Assembly (NCBI GenBank): GCA_004357365.1
Contig: SMVT01000140.1
Coordinates: 1-9,878 of the forward strand
Direction: 5' to 3'
Source of the DNA: Nitrospina sp.
GTDB lineage: Bacteria; Nitrospinota; Nitrospinia; Nitrospinales; Nitrospinaceae
DNA length: 9,878 bases
Shown: positions 5,569 to 9,878 of the stretch, one piece after another
How the letters are laid out: each line of letters starts with the position of its first letter
How positions within the stretch are numbered: the stretch's first letter is position 1
Program-made: the position numbers and the translations under genes
Notes under the pieces: model-generated
Databases searched by the model: none
Seen by the model: the letters and a program-made list of their open reading frames with translations, nothing else
What the model was told of the DNA's origin: nothing

Positions 5569-7401
5569 TTAAACCGTCACCGCCTTATTAATTTTCTCGG
5601 CGATGGGTTGAGTGATTCCCGGGAGAGCCAATAATTCTTCCACACTCGCGTTTTTGATGTTCTCGAGACTGCCGAAATGCTTCAACAGCATGAGCCGGCG
5701 TTTTTTGCCGATGCCGGGAACACCCTCGAGCGGTGAGGCCAGCGCCCCCTTGCCCCGCAACTTCCGGTGATAATCGATAGCAAAACGGTGCGCCTCGTCG
5801 CGTACCCGCTGAAGCAGAAAGCGCGACGGCGAATTGTCCCTGAACCACACCGGGTCTTTCTTGCCCACCAGGAACACTTCGTCGGTTTCAAGGTTGCTCC
5901 GGAACTTACCCTTGGCGATGCAGGCGAGATCGATCCGGCCTTCCAGCTCCAGGCTCTGCAGAACCTTGTATCCGGTATTGAGATGGCCCTTGCCGCCGTC
6001 GATCAATACCAGGTCGGGCAGCGGCTTGCCTTCATCCAATAGCCGCGCATAGCGGCGGGTCATCACCTCGGTGATCATGGCGTAGTCGTCGATGCCCGCC
6101 ACCGTCTTGATTTTGAAACGGCGATACTTGGCCTTCTCCGCCTTCCCGGTTTCGAAATAGACCATCGAGCCGACCGCGCTCGTCCCGGAAATGTTGGAAA
6201 TGTCAAAACCTTCGATCACCCGCGGGAAATTTTTGAGCGATAACGTCTCCTGCAGTTCCTCCAGACTGCGCGTCGCCACGTCCTCTTTATCCAACTCGGT
6301 GCGCATGGCGAAGCGCGCGTTTTCTTCCGCCATGGTTACCAGCCCGTGTTTTTTCCCTTTCTGTGGTACCTCCAAACGCACCTTACTCCGTTTTTTTTCG
6401 GTCAGCCACTGCTCGATCAACTCGGTGTCCTCGATGGCGTGCGACAACAGGATCGCCGACGGCAGAACCGGCTCGTCGGCGTAATACTGTTTGAGGAAGG
6501 ACGCCAGCGTTTCGCTTGCGTCTTCCTGGTTGAGGTTTTTCATCTTGTAGATTTTCTCGGCGATCATCTTGCCGTTGCGCACTACCAGGAGTTGCACCAT
6601 CGACCAGCCGCGGTCGATGGTGCAGGCGATCACGTCCTGGTTGACCTGCGAGGTGGAAACAATCTTCTGCTTGTCGACCACGGTGTTGACGGCTTCGATC
6701 TTGTCGCGGTACACCGCCGCTTCCTCGTAGTGCTGGTGGTCCGACGCGTCGTCCATTTTTTGCTTCAGGCTCTTCACCAGTTGGGTGTTCTGGCCCTTGA
6801 GAAACAGGATCACGTCGTTGACCACTTTGGCGTAGTCCTCCGGCGTCACCTGCCCGGCGCAGGGAGCGAGACAGCGTTTCATCTGGTAATTGAGGCAGGG
6901 CCGGCGTTTCGGGTTGCCGTCCAGCTCGTCGTTGCTCTGCCTGAGCGGAAAAATTTTGTAGATGAGGCGGATGGTCTCGCGCACTTCCCGCACCATGGTG
7001 TAAGGACCGAAATACGCCGCGCCGTCTTTCTTGATGCGGCGCACCACCTCCAGCCGGGGATAGATCTCCTGCGTGGTCATGCGGATGTAGGGATAATGTT
7101 TGTCGTCCTTGAGCAGAACGTTGTAGCGCGGCTGGTGTTTCTTGATGAAATTGCTTTCGAGGATGAGCGCTTCCTGCTCGGTCCTGGTGGTGAGGAACTT
7201 GATGTCCTTCACCTTGCGCACGAAGATGCGGGTGCGCGGGGCGTGGTCCACCGCGTCGGCAAAGTACGACCGCACGCGATGGAACAGCGATTTGGCCTTC
7301 CCGATATAAAGCATTCCCCCCTTCCCGTCTTTCATGATATATATTCCGGGACGTTTGGGTATCTGATCGAGAATGTCTTTCAGGCGGTCTTTGGGGTTCA
7401 C
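5569..7401 (-). CDS. uvrC: UvrABC system protein C (excinuclease subunit C)
   Basis: UvrC makes both incisions flanking a lesion in the UvrB-DNA complex during nucleotide excision repair. Domains in order, numbered from an upstream ATG at 7431: GIY-YIG nuclease (GIY 29-31, YIG 42-44, Arg52), cysteine region (Cys179, Cys187, Cys191), UVR motif that binds UvrB (HYEEAAVYRDKI, near 220), RNase H-like 5' nuclease (GFDISN with Asp410, then LVLIDGGKGHL and DEAHRFAIDYHRKLR), and two C-terminal helix-hairpin-helix motifs (LEGVPGIGKKR, LPGITQPIAEKI). All expected parts are present at normal length. I chose GTG 7401: it has GGAGG nine bases upstream and puts GIY 18 residues in, as in E. coli UvrC. The ATG at 7431 would add ten basic residues and has no ribosome site. 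The first of the four cysteines that bind an iron-sulfur cluster in E. coli UvrC is Ser166 here. Its 3' end lies 15 bases from the convergent fusion gene. Confidence 0.96.
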   Translation of the reverse strand: MNPKDRLKDILDQIPKRPGIYIMKDGKGGMLYIGKAKSLFHRVRSYFADAVDHAPRTRIFVRKVKDIKFLTTRTEQEALILESNFIKKHQPRYNVLLKDDKHYPYIRMTTQEIYPRLEVVRRIKKDGAAYFGPYTMVREVRETIRLIYKIFPLRQSNDELDGNPKRRPCLNYQMKRCLAPCAGQVTPEDYAKVVNDVILFLKGQNTQLVKSLKQKMDDASDHQHYEEAAVYRDKIEAVNTVVDKQKIVSTSQVNQDVIACTIDRGWSMVQLLVVRNGKMIAEKIYKMKNLNQEDASETLASFLKQYYADEPVLPSAILLSHAIEDTELIEQWLTEKKRSKVRLEVPQKGKKHGLVTMAEENARFAMRTELDKEDVATRSLEELQETLSLKNFPRVIEGFDISNISGTSAVGSMVYFETGKAEKAKYRRFKIKTVAGIDDYAMITEVMTRRYARLLDEGKPLPDLVLIDGGKGHLNTGYKVLQSLELEGRIDLACIAKGKFRSNLETDEVFLVGKKDPVWFRDNSPSRFLLQRVRDEAHRFAIDYHRKLRGKGALASPLEGVPGIGKKRRLMLLKHFGSLENIKNASVEELLALPGITQPIAEKINKAVTV

Positions 7402-7410
7402 GTCAACCTT

Positions 7411-7415
7411 CCTCC
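7411..7415 (-). promoter_or_regulatory. Shine-Dalgarno site of uvrC (supports the GTG start)
   Basis: The minus strand reads GGAGG here, nine bases before GTG 7401. It lies inside the coding frame if the ATG at 7431 were used, which argues for the internal GTG. Confidence 0.6.
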
Positions 7416-7450
7416 GGCTGTGCCTGGCCATGAACGATGCGGCTGTTCTG

Positions 7451-7456
7451 ATTATA
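7451..7456 (-). promoter_or_regulatory. Candidate -10 element of uvrC
   Basis: The minus strand reads a perfect TATAAT about 50 bases upstream of the GTG start, giving a leader of roughly 40 bases that contains the GGAGG. No consensus -35 is visible at 16-18 bp; that place is occupied by the palindrome at 7465-7479. Confidence 0.45.
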
Positions 7457-7464
7457 TAGTAAGG

Positions 7465-7479
7465 CCTCCTGCCAGGAGG
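7465..7479. promoter_or_regulatory. Perfect 15-bp palindrome upstream of uvrC, possible operator
   Basis: CCTCCTG-C-CAGGAGG is a perfect inverted repeat with a one-base centre. It lies directly upstream of the uvrC -10 and overlaps the -35 position. Such placement suits a repressor or activator site. It does not match the E. coli or Bacillus LexA box, and no regulator is identified. Confidence 0.4.
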
Positions 7480-7575
7480 GGGAATTGGCTGACTGTTGCC
7501 CCAGAGAGAATGTCACCAGGCGCAAATCGAAGCGGATCGAGCCTGCTCCAGGCCTAGCCCGCCTCCTCTGCCGCC
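7480..7575. other. Intergenic remainder between uvrC promoter and the gene remnant
   Basis: No gene is seen. A short inverted repeat, GCCTG-CTC-CAGGC, lies at 7541-7553. Together with the remnant and the following promoter, 7432-7841 is the longest stretch without an intact gene. Confidence 0.4.
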
Positions 7576-7806
7576 ATGCCATTCTATAAAAAATACTTGT
7601 CCTTTTTGATTCCGCTCCTGTTTTCCGCTGCCCCCGGGTTTGCCGCAGGCACTTTGGGGGACATCCGCGCCTCGGGCGTTCTGTTGTGGAGAACGGATGC
7701 CGAAGGCGGCGCCCCCTTTATGGGTTATTTGAGCATCCCGCACAGAAGCGGACCCAAACATTTCTCCACCGGATCACCCATCACTAAAACCCAAAACTTT
7801 CAATAG
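7576..7806 (+). pseudogene. Truncated remnant of an amino-acid-type ABC solute-binding protein
   Basis: The open frame of 76 codons begins with a good Sec signal peptide (MPFYKKYL, hydrophobic core, cut near GFAA-GT). It then shows LGDIRASGVLLWRTDAEGGAPF at residues 27-48, in two pieces LGDIRASGVLL and WRTDAEGGAPF. This resembles the start of periplasmic amino-acid-binding proteins of the family whose mature end reads like L-x-x-I-x-A-x-GVLRWG-x-DAEGGAP. After residue 48 the match stops. A frame shifted at about 7719 reads YGLFEHPAQKR, which could continue the family pattern, so a small indel is plausible. Family members are several hundred residues long; only the 5' end survives. No Shine-Dalgarno is visible. 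It is probably dead, although a short secreted peptide cannot be excluded. Confidence 0.55.
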
Positions 7807-7807
7807 C

Positions 7808-7836
7808 TTGCCCCCTTTCCATCGGGCCGCTATACT
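7808..7836 (+). promoter_or_regulatory. Promoter of the SNF-family symporter gene, possibly leaderless
   Basis: TTGCCC (7808-7813) and TATACT (7831-7836) are separated by exactly 17 bp. The -10 matches five of six consensus bases. Transcription would start at about 7842-7845, exactly on the ATGATG start codons, and no Shine-Dalgarno precedes them. Confidence 0.55.
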
Positions 7837-7841
7837 GAATC

Positions 7842-9203
7842 ATGATGACTGAACCCAACCACAAACGAGGGCTCTGGAAAACCCGGATGGGGTTTATTCT
7901 GGCGGCTTCAGGTTCCGCGGTCGGCCTGGGCAATGTCTGGAAGTTCCCCTACATCACCGGGCAGAACGGCGGCGGCGCGTTCGTCCTCGTTTATCTGATC
8001 TGTATCGCTGTGGTGGGGCTCCCGATCATGCTGGCCGAGTTCACCGTCGGGCGCAAAACCAATCTCAATCCGGTCGGCGCGTTCCAACAACTCAAACCCG
8101 GCACCCTCTGGGTGGGCATCGGGTTCATGGGAGTGCTCGCCGGTTTCCTCATCCTGTCCTTTTACGGCGTGGTCGGGGGGTGGACCCTCGCTTACGTGGT
8201 CAAGTCCCTGACACTTTCGATGGAGCAATTCACCAGCCCCACCGCAGCGGGAGCCCTCTTCGATAGCTTCATCGCCAATACCGGTCAGGTGATCCTCTAC
8301 CATGCCTTGTTTATGGGGCTGACCATGGCCATCGTCATCAAAGGGGTGCATGGGGGCATCGAAAAAGCCTGCGATATTCTGATGCCCACCCTGGTGGTAA
8401 TGCTGGTGATCCTTATGATCCGGGCGTTGACGCTGGACGGGGCCATGGAGGGCGTCAAGTTCTACCTGTATCCCGACTTCAGCAAACTGAACGGCCAGGT
8501 GGTTCTCTTGGCAATGGGACAGGCGTTTTTCTCGCTCAGCCTCGGCATGGGCGCCATGATCACCTACGGCAGTTACCTGCCCGGCAAAGAAAACCTGACC
8601 TCCGCCACCCTGTATGTGGTGTTGTTCGATACCCTGATCGCCCTGCTGATGGGCATGGTGATCTTCCCCGCCGTATTCGCCATGGGCCTGGAACCCACCG
8701 GAGGTCCCGGCCTGGTGTTCAGTGTACTCCCAGCGGTGTTTTCCGGCATGCCGTTCGGCTGGATCGTGTCGATCATCTTTTTCGGACTGCTGGCCATTGC
8801 CGCGTTGACCTCAGCGATTTCCCTGTTGGAAGTGGTGGTGGCGTATTTCATCGACCAGAAAAAATGGGGGCGCAAAAAGGCCGTGCTGGTAATGGGAGGA
8901 GTGATTTTTGCGCTGGGGATTCCGTCCGGACTCTCTGAGGGCCTGCTGAAGGATTTTAAATTGTTTGGCATGACCTTCTTCGAAAATATCGACAACATCG
9001 CCTCCAATTACCTGCTCCCCATCGGCGGCATGCTGACCGCCGTCTTCGTCGGCTGGGTTTGGGGCACGAAACCAGCCCACCAGGAAATCGAGCGGCACGA
9101 GACCCCGTTTCACTGGGCGGCCTATTGGGAATTCGTCATTCGGTACGTCGCCCCGGTGGCGGTGGCGATGGTCTTCCTGACCCAATTTTTCGCTACAGGC
9201 TGA
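7842..9203 (+). CDS. Sodium-dependent transporter, neurotransmitter:sodium symporter (SNF) family
   Basis: A 453-residue inner-membrane protein of the LeuT fold with about 11 membrane segments, a length like bacterial MhsT. It should import an amino acid or related compound with Na+. The unwound part of TM1 is SGSAVGLGNVWKFPY (23-37): Gly24, Ala26, Val27 and Asn31 match the Na+ ligands Gly20, Ala22, Val23 and Asn27 of LeuT. It is followed by the family signature QNGGGAFVLVYL (41-52). TM6 reads GQAFFSLSLGMGAMITYGSYL-like (226 onward), with Phe230, Ser231, Ser233 and Met236 at the substrate-pocket positions of LeuT Phe253, Thr254, Ser256 and Phe259. TM8 has ALTS with Thr323 and Ser324 of the Na2 site, plus Ala320. 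The exact substrate cannot be read. Start is ATG 7842 or 7845. It stands alone behind its own promoter and a decayed binding-protein gene. Complete, with no defects seen. Confidence 0.95.
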   Translation: MMTEPNHKRGLWKTRMGFILAASGSAVGLGNVWKFPYITGQNGGGAFVLVYLICIAVVGLPIMLAEFTVGRKTNLNPVGAFQQLKPGTLWVGIGFMGVLAGFLILSFYGVVGGWTLAYVVKSLTLSMEQFTSPTAAGALFDSFIANTGQVILYHALFMGLTMAIVIKGVHGGIEKACDILMPTLVVMLVILMIRALTLDGAMEGVKFYLYPDFSKLNGQVVLLAMGQAFFSLSLGMGAMITYGSYLPGKENLTSATLYVVLFDTLIALLMGMVIFPAVFAMGLEPTGGPGLVFSVLPAVFSGMPFGWIVSIIFFGLLAIAALTSAISLLEVVVAYFIDQKKWGRKKAVLVMGGVIFALGIPSGLSEGLLKDFKLFGMTFFENIDNIASNYLLPIGGMLTAVFVGWVWGTKPAHQEIERHETPFHWAAYWEFVIRYVAPVAVAMVFLTQFFATG

Positions 9204-9275
9204 CGGTTCACCGCATTTTCCCCTCACGGAACCCCCAACCCACACAAAATATTTTTAAATTTTTGCGATTTGGAC

Positions 9276-9281
9276 TATAAT
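9276..9281 (+). promoter_or_regulatory. Candidate -10 element for the small membrane-protein genes
   Basis: A perfect TATAAT lies in the AT-rich gap 34 bases before ATG 9316. A poor -35 (TTTTAA, 9253-9258) sits 17 bp upstream. The predicted leader of about 28 bases contains an ATG-TAA minimal frame at 9303-9308. Confidence 0.4.
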
Positions 9282-9301
9282 AAAGGAATACCTTTAGTAT
9301 T
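9281..9301 (+). promoter_or_regulatory. Two overlapping, mutually exclusive small hairpins
   Basis: TAAAGG-AATA-CCTTTA (9281-9296) and AATAC-CTTTA-GTATT (9287-9301) are both perfect inverted repeats that share bases, so only one can form at once. They fall at or just after the expected transcription start. The AT-rich setting makes chance likely. Confidence 0.25.
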
Positions 9302-9315
9302 AATGTAATTCTAAT

Positions 9316-9714
9316 ATGATTAACCGAATTCTGGAACATAACAGGGACTTCCCTGAAAAGCACTGGGAGGACTTTATCATCCTCCTCACTTTGTTGAGTG
9401 TCGCGGCCATCCATTATTTTATCTATTCCAAAATGGCCTTCCTGGATTTTTTCTATCTTCTGATTGTGCTGGCCGGGTATTACGTGGGCAAACGGCTGGC
9501 CATATTGGGGGCCTTTTTTGCCAATCTCATGGTTTGGCTTTTTATCTTTGCGGATCAAAACTCCTACACCCGTTCCGCCAGCGCACTGAATACCCATCTG
9601 GATTTGACCGTATGGGGCGGGTTTCTGATCCTGGCCGCCTGGCTGATCGAGCGCACCTGCCAGCTTGAAAACCAATTGAAGCCCCAACCGCAAGCGGACG
9701 CGTATGGGTCATAA
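9316..9714 (+). CDS. Small four-helix membrane protein of unknown function
   Basis: A 132-residue protein with four predicted membrane helices at about 19-37, 42-58, 61-79 and 95-111, and no signal peptide. A charged N-terminus (HNRDFPEKHWED) precedes the first helix, and a short hydrophilic tail (ERTCQLENQLKPQPQ) may begin a helix at the cytoplasmic side. The layout resembles the membrane part of sensor kinases or cyclases, but no catalytic domain follows; the frame ends cleanly at TAA. The start ATG has no Shine-Dalgarno, but the next in-frame ATG is residue 40, inside the membrane region. Its first helices resemble the partial protein immediately downstream. I do not recognise a named family. 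Confidence 0.72.
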   Translation: MINRILEHNRDFPEKHWEDFIILLTLLSVAAIHYFIYSKMAFLDFFYLLIVLAGYYVGKRLAILGAFFANLMVWLFIFADQNSYTRSASALNTHLDLTVWGGFLILAAWLIERTCQLENQLKPQPQADAYGS

Positions 9715-9760
9715 ACCTGCTCCCCCCTGGGTAAATACAACTACTTGAAAAACAAAGCCA

Positions 9761-9878
9761 ATGGACCGGATTAAACAATACCTCTTAAAACATATTAAAG
9801 ATACGATCGTACTCTCTATTTTAGGTGCTGTCGTTTTTGTCAACTATTTCGTTTATGCCAACAAACTGGCTTTTCTCG
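9761..9878 (+). CDS. Partial membrane protein, probable paralogue of the upstream gene (3' end outside window)
   Basis: An open frame starts at ATG 9761 and runs off the right edge after 39 codons. It reads MDRIKQYLLKHIKDTIVLSI and continues with one hydrophobic helix to YFVYANKLAFL. This matches the upstream protein's YFIYSKMAFL at the same place in helix 1, including an Asp just before the helix. The 46-base gap without a visible terminator suggests one transcript for both. Since the C-terminal part is missing, a sensor or enzyme domain may follow. No Shine-Dalgarno is seen. Confidence 0.6.
   Translation, partial: MDRIKQYLLKHIKDTIVLSILGAVVFVNYFVYANKLAFL

Noticed and set aside
6346..7557. 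A 403-codon plus-strand open frame opposite uvrC
   Set aside because: It lies antisense to a complete uvrC with all family motifs. Its composition (rich in V, L, F, H, R) is typical of an antisense shadow in G+C-rich DNA, and no ribosome site or motif supports it.

Overview
The window reads as chromosomal DNA of a Gram-negative bacterium of moderately high G+C. The coding frames are G+C-rich at third positions, and the intergenic gaps are AT-rich. A lipoprotein signal, Sec-type signals and inner-membrane transporters fit a diderm cell. The gene mix (kinesin-light-chain-like TPR repeats, secreted SUMF1-fold lipoprotein, SNF-family Na+ symporter) would suit Nitrospinota or a deltaproteobacterium-like lineage, but that assignment is inference. 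I see no rRNA, tRNA, CRISPR array or insertion sequence.

Layout. (1) 3-377 (+): the C-terminal end of a TPR protein, facing a minus-strand lipoprotein with a SUMF1/FGE fold (439-1308). Two short back-to-back terminators lie between them. (2) Divergent from the lipoprotein is an orphan ParB/Spo0J-like protein (1363-2346), followed in the same direction by a soluble 419-residue protein of unknown function that starts at a TTG codon (about 2487-3746). (3) 3910-5553 (+): one long polypeptide joining a cysteine-dioxygenase-type cupin, with the expected active-site residues, to a class I SAM-dependent methyltransferase. This is the most unusual gene here. (4) Converging on it, 15 bases away, is uvrC (minus strand), the nucleotide-excision-repair nuclease. 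(5) 7432-7841 has no intact gene. It holds the uvrC promoter region with a perfect 15-bp palindrome, then a decayed 5' fragment of an amino-acid-type ABC solute-binding protein, then a promoter placed so close to the next gene that its mRNA may be leaderless. (6) 7842-9203 (+): a complete sodium:neurotransmitter-symporter (SNF) family transporter. (7) 9316 to the right edge: two small membrane proteins in tandem that look like paralogues. The second runs off the window.

How the genes relate. No single pathway ties the window together. Two links are suggestive. The dioxygenase-methyltransferase fusion implies a sulfur-amino-acid conversion by one polypeptide. The SNF symporter, a likely amino-acid importer, sits directly downstream of a dead amino-acid ABC binding-protein gene, as if one uptake route had been lost beside another. 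Initiation signals are mixed: strong Shine-Dalgarno sites for the fusion gene, for the inferred GTG start of uvrC and for one candidate start of the unknown gene, and none for the ParB-like and symporter genes.
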